This document shows positions 16,255 to 25,183 of a DNA stretch of 64,000 nt, one piece after another; within the stretch, counting starts at the first letter, position 1; each line of letters opens with the position of its first letter. The notes beneath the pieces are model-generated. The model saw only the letters and a program-made list of their open reading frames with translations. It had not been told where the DNA came from and made no database searches. Source of the stretch: Variovorax ginsengisoli (GTDB lineage: Bacteria > Pseudomonadota > Gammaproteobacteria > Burkholderiales > Burkholderiaceae_C); assembly GCF_030486595.1 (NCBI RefSeq), contig NZ_JAUJZH010000004.1, forward strand, positions 62,001 to 126,000. The letters run 5' to 3'. The position numbers and the translations under genes are program-made.

Positions 16255-18791
16255 GGCCGGGCCCCCAGCACGGTGACCAGCGACGGCAGCGCCAGCACCA
16301 GGCCCAGCGCGATGACGCCGGTCACCAGCGTGTAGTCGATCCAGAGCCGCGTCAGGCGCAGGTCGGTGCAGCGCAAGCGCGAGATGTAGCCGCTGCGCAC
16401 GCGCTGGAAGTTGCTGATCAGGAACAGCAGCCCGGCAGCGGCATGAAAGCCCACATAGCCCAGCAGCACCGACGCGGTGGCGCCGAGCGCATGCGCGCGC
16501 GGGTGCGGCGTGACGCCCATGATCAACTCCACGATCATCCCCGCCGCCGCCATCAGCGCGAGCGCGGTGATCGCCATCCAGCCCGATGTCTTGCCGCTGG
16601 CGACCACGACCCTGAGCGAGCCGCGCGCCGCCACCGCCGCGACCGCCAGGCAGGCGACGACGCCGAAGGCCAGCAGCCGGCTCGGCTCGGGCGGCGGCAT
16701 CTTCTGCCAGTCGCCGCCGGACAGCCAGAGGTAGAAGGTGCCGAACACCAGCGAGGTGAACAGCGTGCCGTTGGCGACCAGGGAGCAGATCAACGCCAGC
16801 CAGGACGGCGAGCTCGCGGCCTCGGTGTGCGGCGGCACCGAGACGCCGAGGCCGACGGGCAAGGGACCGTAGTCGCGCGGCAGGCCCGCGCGCCGCCCTG
16901 CGAAGACGAACAGGCCGAAGGTGACGAGCGCCAGCGCCAGCGACACCCAGTAGGCCTTGAACAGGAAGCCCAGCACGGCGCCGCCCGTGAACAGCGCCGT
17001 GACCAGCGGCAGGTAGGTCGGGTTCGGCAGCACGATCAGCTGCTCGGGCTTGCCGCTCGTGATGTGCACGCCCATCGCCTCCTGCCAGCCGTTGCGCGTG
17101 GCGCCCAGGTAGCCCTCGCCGCGCGCCAGCGAAGCCGCCAGCTCGGTCTTCGTCACGCCCTCGGTCTGCGGCCCGACATGCGGGATCGAGGCGAAGGCAT
17201 AGGGCGCCGGCGGCATCGGCATCGCCCATTCGAAGGTCTGGGCCCGCCAGGGGTCGCGGCGCGAGCGGCGCCCGTGGCGCAGCTGCACCACGAGGTCGAT
17301 GATCAGCAGCCCGAAGCCAATGGTCATCACGAAGCTGCCGACCGAGGACAGCAGGTTGAGCCAGTTCCAGCCTTCGTCGCCGCGGTAGGTGTAGACGCGC
17401 CGCGGCATGCCCAGCAGGCCGGTCAGGTGCATCATGAAGAAGGTCATGTTGAAGCCGATGAAGATCAGCCAGAACGCCGGCACCGACAGGCGCTGCACCG
17501 CGGCGCGCCCGGTCAGCAGCGGCAGCCAGTAGTAGAGCGCCGCCACCATCGGGAAGGCCAGCGCGCCGGCCACCACGTAGTGCATGTGGGCGACCACGAA
17601 GTAGGTGTCGTGCGCCTGCCAGTCGAAGGGCACCATCGCGAGCATGACGCCGGTGAGCCCGCCCATCGCGAAGACGAAGAAGAAGCCGAAGACGTAGAGC
17701 ATCGGCACGTCCCAGCGCGGCCTGCCGTGCGACAGCGTCGCCAGCCAGGCGAAGACCTGCACCGCGGTCGGCACCGCGACGATCGCCGAGCCGGCCGAGA
17801 AGAAGGCCAGCGCCAGGTGCGGGATGCCCACCGTGAACATGTGGTGGACCCAGATGCCGAAGCTCAGGAAGGCCAGCGCGACGATCGCCACCACGATCGC
17901 GCGGTAGCCCACCAGCTGCCGGTTGGCGAAGACCGGGATCATGGTCGACAGCACGCCGGCCATTGGCAGGAAGATGATGTAGACGTCCGGATGGCCGAAG
18001 AGCCAGAACAGGTGCTGCCACAGCAGCGAGTCGCCGCCGCGCGTCGGATCGAAGAAGGGCAGGCCGAAGGCGCGCTCGAGCTCGAGCAGGATCGAGGCCA
18101 GGATCAGCGGCGGAAAGGCGATGATCATCATCATCGCGGTGACCAGGATGTACCAGCCGAAGATCGGCATGCGGTCGAGCGACATGCCCGGCGCGCGCAT
18201 CTTGAGGATCGAGACCACGATCTCCATCGCCAGCGACAGCGCCGAAATCTCGACGAAGGTGATGCCGAGCAGCCAGACGTCGGCATTCACGCCCGGCGTG
18301 AAGGCGTTGGAACTCAGCGGCGTGTACATGAACCAGCCGCTGTTGGGCGCGACGCCGAAGATCAGCGAGACGGTCACGATCGAGGCGCCGAACAGATAGC
18401 ACCAGTAGCCGTAGGCCGTGAGCCGCGGGAAAGCGAAGTCGCGGGTCCCGAGGATCTTCGGCGTCAGGTAGACCGCGAAGCTCTCGACCATCGGGATCGC
18501 GAACAGGAACAGCATCATCGAGCCGTGCACCGAGAACACCTGGTTGTAGGTCTCGGCATCGAGGAACAGCGAATGCGGCGTGGCCAGCTGCACGCGGGTC
18601 AGCATGCCCAGCAGCCCGGCGATCAGGAAGAAGGCGAAGGACGTGATGAACATCCGCATGCCGATGACCGAATGGTTGACCGCGGCCAGCCGCTGCCATC
18701 CCGGCCCGGTGGCCCAGATCTTGTTCAGCTCCCGGTGCAGCCGCAGTGCGCGGGCGCCTCCTGGCTGCGGATCGACGACGGGTCCACTCAT
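16251..18791 (-). CDS. Cytochrome c oxidase subunit I-III fusion (heme-copper oxidase)
   Basis: 846 aa: subunit I (about 1-540) fused to subunit III (about 590-846). All metal ligands are present: His89 and His404 for the low-spin heme, His402 for the high-spin heme, His267, His316 and His317 for CuB, and the cross-linkable Tyr271. Residues normally used for proton movement differ: the Glu of the GHPEVY motif is Asp269, the K-channel Lys (PTGIK) is Gln345, and the D-channel Asn seven residues after Asp118 is Thr125. It should reduce O2 at the inner membrane with coxB. The ATG at 18791 overlaps the coxB stop (ATGA). Confidence 0.93.
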   Translation of the reverse strand: MSGPVVDPQPGGARALRLHRELNKIWATGPGWQRLAAVNHSVIGMRMFITSFAFFLIAGLLGMLTRVQLATPHSLFLDAETYNQVFSVHGSMMLFLFAIPMVESFAVYLTPKILGTRDFAFPRLTAYGYWCYLFGASIVTVSLIFGVAPNSGWFMYTPLSSNAFTPGVNADVWLLGITFVEISALSLAMEIVVSILKMRAPGMSLDRMPIFGWYILVTAMMMIIAFPPLILASILLELERAFGLPFFDPTRGGDSLLWQHLFWLFGHPDVYIIFLPMAGVLSTMIPVFANRQLVGYRAIVVAIVALAFLSFGIWVHHMFTVGIPHLALAFFSAGSAIVAVPTAVQVFAWLATLSHGRPRWDVPMLYVFGFFFVFAMGGLTGVMLAMVPFDWQAHDTYFVVAHMHYVVAGALAFPMVAALYYWLPLLTGRAAVQRLSVPAFWLIFIGFNMTFFMMHLTGLLGMPRRVYTYRGDEGWNWLNLLSSVGSFVMTIGFGLLIIDLVVQLRHGRRSRRDPWRAQTFEWAMPMPPAPYAFASIPHVGPQTEGVTKTELAASLARGEGYLGATRNGWQEAMGVHITSGKPEQLIVLPNPTYLPLVTALFTGGAVLGFLFKAYWVSLALALVTFGLFVFAGRRAGLPRDYGPLPVGLGVSVPPHTEAASSPSWLALICSLVANGTLFTSLVFGTFYLWLSGGDWQKMPPPEPSRLLAFGVVACLAVAAVAARGSLRVVVASGKTSGWMAITALALMAAAGMIVELIMGVTPHPRAHALGATASVLLGYVGFHAAAGLLFLISNFQRVRSGYISRLRCTDLRLTRLWIDYTLVTGVIALGLVLALPSLVTVLGARP

Positions 18792-19498
18792 TTCTTCGCC
18801 TCCGGTGCTGAAAGCGCCTGCGTCAACGCGGCTGAAAAATCCTCCGGCCGATGCACGATGACCGCGAAGCGCATGCCCGTGTGGCCGGTGCCGCAGAACT
18901 CGTCGCAGGTGCCTTCGAAGCGGCCGGGCTGGTCGGCCTGGATGCGCAGCCGGTTGACCCGCCCGGGAACCGCATCGACCTTGCCCGCGAGCCGCGGCAC
19001 CCAGAAGGCATGGATCACGTCCTTGCTCGTCACCACCATGTCGACCGGCTGGCCGACCGGCAGCAGCAGCACGTTGCGGGTCTCGGCGCCGCCGTGTGCG
19101 GGATAGCGGAAGGTCCAGGTCCACTGCGACGCGATCGCCTCGATGCGCTGCGGCGGCGCGCTGCCCGGCAGCGGCAGCAGGCGCTCGCCGGTGACCAGGC
19201 CGTAGGCCAGCAAGGGCAGCAGCACGAGGGCCGGCAGCACCAGGCCGCCGAGCACGATCCAGCGCGTCGGCGAGACGCTCGAGCCCCAGCCCGGCCGCCG
19301 GATCACCAGGATGAAGATGCCGACGACGAGCAGGAACAGCAAGGCCGAGCCGATCAGCATGACCCACCACATGGTCGCGATCGAGGCCGCGGCCGGCCCG
19401 GAGGGATCGAGCGTCGAGAGCGGCCCGCTGCAGCCGCACAGCATCGCCAGCGATGCGGCTTGGAGCGCCGCGCGCAAGCCGCTACGATGGCCGCTCAT
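18788..19498 (-). CDS. coxB: Cytochrome c oxidase subunit II (CuA)
   Basis: 236 aa. Probable lipoprotein signal with a cysteine at residue 21 or 23 (LAMLCGCSG), two membrane helices (about 42-66 and 79-100), then the periplasmic cupredoxin domain. The CuA ligands are complete: His163 (IHAFW), Cys198, Glu200, Cys202, His206 and Met209. Aromatic SQWTWTF near 125-131 is the usual electron entry. No C-terminal cytochrome c is fused, unlike caa3 enzymes, so a separate donor is needed. The start is set by the signal sequence; its ribosome-binding site is weak, and only 33 bp separate it from the divergent DUF2231 gene. Confidence 0.93.
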   Translation of the reverse strand: MSGHRSGLRAALQAASLAMLCGCSGPLSTLDPSGPAAASIATMWWVMLIGSALLFLLVVGIFILVIRRPGWGSSVSPTRWIVLGGLVLPALVLLPLLAYGLVTGERLLPLPGSAPPQRIEAIASQWTWTFRYPAHGGAETRNVLLLPVGQPVDMVVTSKDVIHAFWVPRLAGKVDAVPGRVNRLRIQADQPGRFEGTCDEFCGTGHTGMRFAVIVHRPEDFSAALTQALSAPEAKK

Positions 19499-19531
19499 CG
19501 GAAGCACCCGCTGCGAAGAAGGAGACGCACC

Positions 19532-20041
19532 ATGGCGAACAAAGTCGACACCACCCCACCCCGCAGCGAGGTCATGCTCGAGCTGCAGCGGCTCGAAGTC
19601 GGTTCGGCGGTCGCGCTGGTCGGCCATCCGCTGCACGTGATGCTGGTGCACTTCCCGGTCGCGTTCGTGGTCGCCACGCTCGGCGTCGATGTCTTCTACT
19701 GGTGGTCGGGCGATGTGTTCTGGCTGCGGGCGGGACTGTGGGCCGCCGGCATGGCCTTCTGGAGCGGCGTCGCGGCCAGCCTGGTCGGCACCGGCGAGCT
19801 GCTGCTGGTGCGCGGCATCCGGCTGCACGAGGCCAGCTGGTCGCATGCCATCGCGGCCATGACGCTGGTCGCCATCTCGGGCGCCAGCTGGGGCCTGCGC
19901 CTGACCGACCCGGCCTCGGTGCTGCCGCACGGCCTGATGCTGTCGGTGCTGGCCTCCGTCATGGTCGGCTTCGCCGGCTGGCATGGGGGCAAGCTGGTGT
20001 TCGATCATGGCATCGGCATCCTGGTGTCGCCGAAGGACTGA
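19532..20041 (+). CDS. DUF2231 membrane protein
   Basis: 169 aa, four predicted helices, DUF2231 family. The hallmark HPLHVMLVHFPVAFVVATLGVD is at about residues 33-54; the family's conserved HP and HFP histidines suggest heme or metal binding but none is proven. AAGGAG lies ten bases before the ATG. It runs against the oxidase cluster, wedged between the CopD-like gene (37-bp convergent overlap) and coxB (33 bp divergent), so cox transcription must start within or read across it. Confidence 0.85.
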   Translation: MANKVDTTPPRSEVMLELQRLEVGSAVALVGHPLHVMLVHFPVAFVVATLGVDVFYWWSGDVFWLRAGLWAAGMAFWSGVAASLVGTGELLLVRGIRLHEASWSHAIAAMTLVAISGASWGLRLTDPASVLPHGLMLSVLASVMVGFAGWHGGKLVFDHGIGILVSPKD

Positions 20042-20517
20042 TGCCACAGGCGTGACAGCCCGCCGGGCTCGAACAAGTGGGTGGCGAACTGGTTCGAATC
20101 GATCTGCGGCTTGGCCAGCACCACCCACAGGATGGCGAGGATCAGCACCGCGTAGGTGACCGACAAGCTGATGAACGAGACGCGCCCGAAGCGGCCGGCG
20201 GGCGAAAAGAGCTGGTGCACCACCAGCCCCGCCACCACGTGCAGCATCGCCATGATGCCGACCAGCACCATCTTGATCGAGAACCACTCCTCGTAGGTGG
20301 CCTGCAGGAAGATCAGCGCGGTGCCGCTGCCGACCGCGACGAAGGCGGCCGGCGAGGTCAGCTCCACATACACCAGCCGGACGATCCGGTGCAGCCGATC
20401 GAGCTCGGCCCCGGCCTCGAGCCCGCGCCGCTGCCAGAACAGAAGGGGCAGCACCAGCAAGCCGCCCGACCAGACCGCGATCGTCGCCAGATGGACGAAC
20501 TTGAGGAAGGTCGTCAC
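20005..20517 (-). CDS. CopD/DUF2269-like membrane protein of the oxidase cluster
   Basis: 170 aa with four predicted helices. Features: FLKFVHLATIAVWSGGLLVLP near residues 4-24, then a pair of helices around LTSPAAFVAVGSGTALIF and VLVGIMAMLHVVAGLVVHQL. The conserved His in FVHLATIAVW and in MLHVV resemble those of CopD-type proteins, a superfamily tied to copper handling or heme binding. The start is a GTG at 20517 overlapping the ctaG stop (GTGA), indicating coupling. A copper-delivery or assembly role for the oxidase is inference. Confidence 0.78.
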   Translation of the reverse strand: MTTFLKFVHLATIAVWSGGLLVLPLLFWQRRGLEAGAELDRLHRIVRLVYVELTSPAAFVAVGSGTALIFLQATYEEWFSIKMVLVGIMAMLHVVAGLVVHQLFSPAGRFGRVSFISLSVTYAVLILAILWVVLAKPQIDSNQFATHLFEPGGLSRLWHQSFGDTRMPMP

Positions 20518-21239
20518 AGGGCCGCCTCCGCGGGCCGCAGGCTGGTCCAGGCGCGCCAGAGTCCGGCGCCCAGGTAGGGCAGCATCGCCGGCACCCACAT
20601 CAGCAGGCCGGCGAGCTGCTGGTCGGCCAGCGGCGTGAAGCCCCAGGCCAGGGTGCTCGCGAAGTGCACCGGATAGAGCGGCTGCGCCGCGAAGACGATC
20701 AGGGCGCCCAGCAGACCCATCTGCCCGATCGTCACGGCGAGCGCGACCAGCGCCAGGCCCGAAGGCGTGGCCGGCGACAGGATCGCGCGCCACATCAGCC
20801 AGGCGCTGCCGAGCAGCGTGAGCTGCATCAGCCAGTAGGCCGGGACGCTCGCGAGCCCCCAGGCATAGGCGCCGGGCGCATGCCAGACCCACAGGGCGAC
20901 CGCATGGGCCGCGACCAGCATCGGGAGGGGGACCCGGCCGGCACGCCGCTGCGGGAAGGCCAGCGCCAGCAAGGCCGCCACCGCGCTCACCAGGATCACG
21001 TGATGCAGCACGCGGACCGAGAACAGCGCCGACGACAGGGCGCAAAGCGGCGACACGAAGACCACGGCCATCAGCGCCATCGCGCCCCAGCCGGCGCGGG
21101 CATCGGCGCCGCGGCCGCGGGCCACCACGAACGCCAGGGCGGCGAGCGCGACCAGCACAGGCGGATCGAAGTTCCAGCGCGACCACGCATCGTCAGGCAC
21201 CGCGGCGGCACCGCAGTAAGCGATCAGCGAATTCACCAT
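20514..21239 (-). CDS. ctaG: Cytochrome c oxidase assembly protein, caa3-type CtaG
   Basis: 241 aa with about seven helices, matching the caa3_CtaG family rather than the Cox11-type protein of the same name. Diagnostic features: PLCALSSALFSVRVLHHVILV near residues 63-83, ALWVWHAPGAY with its conserved His, and the C-terminal DQQLAGLLMWVPAMLPYL. Required for assembly of the CuA/CuB oxidase in Bacillus. First gene of the minus-strand oxidase cluster. Upstream 21240-21415 separates it from the divergent kinase gene and must hold promoters for both. Confidence 0.92.
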   Translation of the reverse strand: MVNSLIAYCGAAAVPDDAWSRWNFDPPVLVALAALAFVVARGRGADARAGWGAMALMAVVFVSPLCALSSALFSVRVLHHVILVSAVAALLALAFPQRRAGRVPLPMLVAAHAVALWVWHAPGAYAWGLASVPAYWLMQLTLLGSAWLMWRAILSPATPSGLALVALAVTIGQMGLLGALIVFAAQPLYPVHFASTLAWGFTPLADQQLAGLLMWVPAMLPYLGAGLWRAWTSLRPAEAAL

Positions 21240-21415
21240 GGCGGTTTCCTTCCCCCGTGCCGCGGCCGTGCACGCCCCGCGGACTGCTTGGTTTGGAAAA
21301 TACTAGTCCAGCACGCCCGGCCTGTCGAAGGGTTCGACTCGAATGACAAACGCCCGTTTCTGTGCAAAGCGGGCGAAACACGGTCGACGGCACACGCCAG
21401 GCCCGACAATGCGGA

Positions 21416-22465
21416 GTGGCTCCTTCCAACTCCCCTCCTTCGCCTGCGGCCTCGGCCGCCCACCCTTACGAGAGTCTCACGCCCGACGTGGTGCTGGATG
21501 CGCTGGCCGCGCTCGACCTGCACGGCGACGGCCGTCTCACGGCCCTGAACTCCTACGAGAACCGGGTCTACCAGGTCCACCTCGAAGACCGCAGCGCCGT
21601 GGTGGTCAAGTTCTACCGGCCCGGCCGCTGGAGCGACGACCAGATCCTCGAGGAGCACGGCTTCGCGATCGAACTGGCGGCGGCCGAAGTGCCGGCCGTG
21701 GCGCCGATCGCGGTCGCCGGCCGCACGCTGCACCACCATGGCGGCTTCGCCTTCAGCGTCAGCCCCTACCGCGGCGGCCGCGGGCCCGAGCTCGACGACT
21801 TCGAGGTGCTCGAATGGGTGGGCCGGTTCCTGGCGCGCATCCACGCGGTCGGCGCCCGCACGCCCTTCGTCACCCGTCCGGCCCTCGATCTCCAGACCTT
21901 CGGCCTCGCGTCCCGCGACTGGCTGCTCGGCCACCAGATGGTGCCGCTGGACGTCCAGCGCGAATGGGAAGCCGCGTGCAACACCGCCTTCGAGATGATC
22001 GCCGCCAGCGCGCTCGGCATCGGCCATGACGGCGACAACGACCCGCCGCTGAAGCGGCTGCGGCTGCATGGCGACGTGCACCCCGGCAACATCCTCTGGA
22101 CGCCGACCGACCGCCCCGGCGGCGGCCCGCACTTCGTCGACCTCGACGATGCCCGCACCGGCTTCGCGGTACAGGACCTCTGGATGCTGCTGTCGGGCGA
22201 CCGCGCCCAGCAGACCGGGCAACTGAGCGGCCTGCTCGACGGCTACGAGCAGTTCCGCGACTTCGACCGCCGCGAACTGGCGCTGGTCGAGCCGCTGCGC
22301 ACCTTGCGACTGATCCACTACAGCGCCTGGCTGGCGCGGCGCTGGGAAGACCCGATCTTCCCGATCAACTTCCCGTGGTTCGGCTCCAGCGACTACTGGA
22401 AGGGGCAGATCCAGATGCTGCAGGACCAGTGCGAGGCGATGGCCGAGGAGCCCCTCTACGCCTGA
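21416..22465 (+). CDS. srkA: Stress-response serine/threonine kinase, SrkA/YihE-like
   Basis: Predicted cytosolic protein kinase of the APH-like fold; E. coli SrkA protects cells from stress-induced death. The catalytic loop HGDVHPGNILW (Asp and Asn) and metal-binding VDLDDARTGF are clear; AVVVKFYRPGRW near residue 60 carries the ATP lysine; WLARRWEDPIFPINFPWFG is the SrkA C-terminal signature. The start is uncertain: homologues begin just before PYESLTPDVVLDAL, so I chose the GTG at 21416 (349 aa); a GTG at 21362 is also open. Ten bases at its 3' end overlap the convergent LysR gene. Confidence 0.85.
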   Translation: MAPSNSPPSPAASAAHPYESLTPDVVLDALAALDLHGDGRLTALNSYENRVYQVHLEDRSAVVVKFYRPGRWSDDQILEEHGFAIELAAAEVPAVAPIAVAGRTLHHHGGFAFSVSPYRGGRGPELDDFEVLEWVGRFLARIHAVGARTPFVTRPALDLQTFGLASRDWLLGHQMVPLDVQREWEAACNTAFEMIAASALGIGHDGDNDPPLKRLRLHGDVHPGNILWTPTDRPGGGPHFVDLDDARTGFAVQDLWMLLSGDRAQQTGQLSGLLDGYEQFRDFDRRELALVEPLRTLRLIHYSAWLARRWEDPIFPINFPWFGSSDYWKGQIQMLQDQCEAMAEEPLYA

Positions 22466-23352
22466 TCGGCGGCCGGCACGCCGGCCCGCACGGCACGCAG
22501 AAAGCCCTGCACCACCGCGTTCTCGGGCCCCTCACGCCAGACGCAGTAGGCATCCGAGCCGGCCACGTCCTCGTCGAGCGGGCGGAACAGCGCGCCGCGC
22601 AGCGCGGCCCGGCGCAGCGCGCTCGGCACCAGCGCCACGCCCATCCCCTGCGAGACCAGCGAGACCACCGACAGCCAGTGCCGCACCTCGTGCCGCACCT
22701 CGGGCCGGAAGCCGGCGTCGGCACAGATCGCGAGGATGCGCTCGTGGTAGTCGGGCGACGCGCTGCGCGAGAACAGGACGAAGGGTTCGTCGCGCAGGCT
22801 GGCGATGGCCACCGTGCGCCGGCGCGCGAGGCGATGCCCGACCGGCAGGCAGGCGACGAAGGGCTCCGACAGCAGCAGCTCGTGGCGCAGCTCGGCCGGC
22901 ATGCGGCTGGTGTGGACGAAGCCGAAGTCCAGCCGGTCGTGCAGCAGCTCGGTGATCTGTTCGCCCGAGTTGAGCTCGGCCAGCGTGACGCGCACCGCCG
23001 GATGCCGGGCCTGGAACTTGGCCAGCGCCTGCGGCAGGCCGCGATAGAGCGTGGCGCCGACAAAGCCGATCCGCAAGCGCCCCGCCGAGCCCTGCGAGAC
23101 GTCGTGCGCCTCGAGGGCCGCCTCCTCGGCCTGGCGCAGCAGCCGCCGGGCCGAGGCCTGCAGCGCCTGGCCGGCCGGCGTCAGCCGCACCTCCTTGCTG
23201 TTGCGGTCGAACAGCCGCGCGCCGACCGATTCCTCGAGCTGGCGGATGGCGACGCTCAGCGGCGGCTGCGAGATCGACAGCCGGCGTGCCGCGCGGCCGA
23301 AATGAAGCTCGTCGGCGAGGACGACGAAGTAGCGCAGGTGCCGGAGTTCCAT
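22456..23352 (-). CDS. LysR-family transcriptional regulator
   Basis: 298 aa. N-terminal winged helix: LRYFVVLADELHFGRAARRLSISQPPLSVAIRQLEESVG at residues 5-43, followed by the effector-binding domain (IGFVGATLYRGLPQALAKF near 95). Divergent from the acyl-CoA dehydrogenase operon, with a 107-bp intergenic region that carries a perfect 7-bp inverted repeat. By the usual LysR logic it activates that operon when bound to a pathway intermediate and represses itself. Inducer unknown. Confidence 0.93.
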   Translation of the reverse strand: MELRHLRYFVVLADELHFGRAARRLSISQPPLSVAIRQLEESVGARLFDRNSKEVRLTPAGQALQASARRLLRQAEEAALEAHDVSQGSAGRLRIGFVGATLYRGLPQALAKFQARHPAVRVTLAELNSGEQITELLHDRLDFGFVHTSRMPAELRHELLLSEPFVACLPVGHRLARRRTVAIASLRDEPFVLFSRSASPDYHERILAICADAGFRPEVRHEVRHWLSVVSLVSQGMGVALVPSALRRAALRGALFRPLDEDVAGSDAYCVWREGPENAVVQGFLRAVRAGVPAADQA

Positions 23353-23378
23353 GCGGGGCAGTTTTCCACAATAGGCAA

Positions 23379-23404
23379 ATCAGATCAATCAAGTCATATC
23401 TGAT
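23379..23404. promoter_or_regulatory. Inverted repeat, candidate LysR operator
   Basis: ATCAGAT (23379-23385) and ATCTGAT (23398-23404) are perfect complements separated by 12 bases, in the divergent LysR/acyl-CoA dehydrogenase intergenic region. AT-rich interrupted dyads of this size are the usual LysR recognition elements. It lies 27 bp from the LysR start and 56 bp from the dehydrogenase start. Confidence 0.6.
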
Positions 23405-23459
23405 ATTGGACAAGCATCGTCAACCGCGAAAAGATGCGCGTCCGACAAGGAGACGAGAC

Positions 23460-25154
23460 ATGTCCAGCACACCCGCCCATCCCGTGCCCGACCGCCACGG
23501 GCAGAATCTTTTCACCACCGACGCCGAGCTGCACCGGATGCTCGCGCTCTACCTGCCGCCCGAGCTGGTGCGCCACATGCGCCCGCACTTCGAGCGCCTG
23601 GGCGCCCTGGCCGGCGGCCGGCTCGACGAGCTGGCGCAGACCGCCGACAAGAACCCGCCGACACTGACGCTGCGCACCCGCACCGGCATCGACCAGCAGA
23701 AGATCGACAAGCATCCCGCGTATGTCGAGATGGAGCGCCTCGCGCTCAGCGAGTTCGGGCTGGCCGCGATGTCGCACCGCGAAGACACGCTGGGCTGGAA
23801 AGGCAAGATGCCGCCGCTGGTCAAGTACGTGCTCACCTACCTCTTCGTGCAGGCCGAGTTCGGGCTCTGCTGCCCGGTCTCGATGACCGACTCGCTGGCC
23901 CGCACGCTGAAGAAGTTCGGCAGCCCCGAGCTGGTCGAGCGCTTCCTGCCGCGCTTCCAGTCGCTCGACTTCGACACCCTGGCTCAGGGCGCGATGTTCA
24001 TGACCGAGCAGGCGGCCGGCTCCGACATCGCGGCCACCCTCACGCTGGCCCGCAAGGACGCGGCCGGCCAATGGCGCCTCGAAGGCGACAAGTGGTTCTG
24101 CTCCAATCCCGACGCCGACTTCGCGATGGTGCTGGCGCGTGCCGACGATGCGCCGGCCGGGATGAAAGGCGTCTCGCTGTTCCTGCTGCCCAGGCAGCTG
24201 GAGGACGGCAGCGCCAACCACTACCGAATCCTGCGTCTCAAGGACAAGCTGGGCACCCGCTCGATGGCCAGCGGCGAGATCCGCCTCGAGGGCGCGCTCG
24301 CCTACCTGGTCGGCGAGCAGGGACGCGGCTTCCAGCAGATGGCCGACATGGTCAACAACTCGCGCCTGTCGAACGGCGTGCGCGCCGCCGGCCTGATGCG
24401 CCGCGCCGTCGCCGAGGCCGAGTTCATCGCCGGCGAGCGCCGCGCCTTCGGCCGCCGCCTCGCCGACATGCCCCTGATGCAGCGGCAGCTGAACAAGCTC
24501 AGGCTGCCGGCCGAGCAGGCCCGCAGCATGGTGTTCCAGACCGCCCAGGCGCTGGCCCGCTCCGACGCCGGCGAAGCGGGTGCCTATGCGCTGCTGCGGA
24601 TCCTCACGCCGCTCATCAAGTTCCGCGCCTGCCGCGACGCCCGCAAGCTGACCGGCGATGCGATGGAAGTCCGCGGCGGCTGCGGCTACATCGAAGAATG
24701 GAGCGACCCGCGCCTGGTGCGCGATGCCCACCTGGGCTCGATCTGGGAGGGCACCAGCAACATCGTCGCCCTCGACGTGATCCGCGCCGTCAAGCGCGAG
24801 AACTCGCTGCCGGCGCTGCAGGCGCATTTCGGCGGCCTGCTCGACGACACCGCCGTGGCGCCGGCCTTTGCCGGTGCACTGCGCGATGCACTGGCGCGCG
24901 CGGCCGCACTGGCCGCGACCGCGGCGCACGAAGGCGGCGACGTCCTGGCGCGGCAGGCGGCTTCCGCCCTCTATCACGTCTGCAGCGCGATCGCGATGGC
25001 CTGGGAAGGCGCGCGCAGCGGCTCGCCGCAGCGCATCGAGTGGGCGCAGGGCGTGCTGCTGCACCGTGTGCTGCCGCGCGATCCGCTGGCGCCGGATGCG
25101 GTGCCGGCCGCGTGGAACAGCCCTGCGATCGCGAAGCAGGCCGCCACCGCCTGA
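23460..25154 (+). CDS. Acyl-CoA dehydrogenase, AidB-like group
   Basis: 564-aa flavoenzyme expected to oxidise an acyl-CoA to the 2,3-enoyl-CoA, passing electrons to ETF. Longer than standard short-chain enzymes; sequence belongs with the AidB-like/large ACADs. FAD-binding AMFMTEQAAGSDIA near residues 179-192, KWFCSNPDADFAMVLARAD near 215, VRGGCGYIEEWSDPRLVRDAHLGSIWEGTSNI near 405-436 (a family-typical region with the expected catalytic environment). AAGGAG precedes the ATG. First gene of a three-gene operon with a Bug receptor and a CoA-transferase, divergent from its likely LysR regulator. Confidence 0.92.
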   Translation: MSSTPAHPVPDRHGQNLFTTDAELHRMLALYLPPELVRHMRPHFERLGALAGGRLDELAQTADKNPPTLTLRTRTGIDQQKIDKHPAYVEMERLALSEFGLAAMSHREDTLGWKGKMPPLVKYVLTYLFVQAEFGLCCPVSMTDSLARTLKKFGSPELVERFLPRFQSLDFDTLAQGAMFMTEQAAGSDIAATLTLARKDAAGQWRLEGDKWFCSNPDADFAMVLARADDAPAGMKGVSLFLLPRQLEDGSANHYRILRLKDKLGTRSMASGEIRLEGALAYLVGEQGRGFQQMADMVNNSRLSNGVRAAGLMRRAVAEAEFIAGERRAFGRRLADMPLMQRQLNKLRLPAEQARSMVFQTAQALARSDAGEAGAYALLRILTPLIKFRACRDARKLTGDAMEVRGGCGYIEEWSDPRLVRDAHLGSIWEGTSNIVALDVIRAVKRENSLPALQAHFGGLLDDTAVAPAFAGALRDALARAAALAATAAHEGGDVLARQAASALYHVCSAIAMAWEGARSGSPQRIEWAQGVLLHRVLPRDPLAPDAVPAAWNSPAIAKQAATA

Positions 25155-25183
25155 CGCGCCCCACAGAACATCAAGGAGACACC

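Noticed and set aside
16230..19106. 958-aa plus-strand open frame opposite coxA-coxC
   Set aside because: Composition (Gln, His, Arg, Asp-rich) is that of antisense to membrane helices; the oxidase genes are clear.
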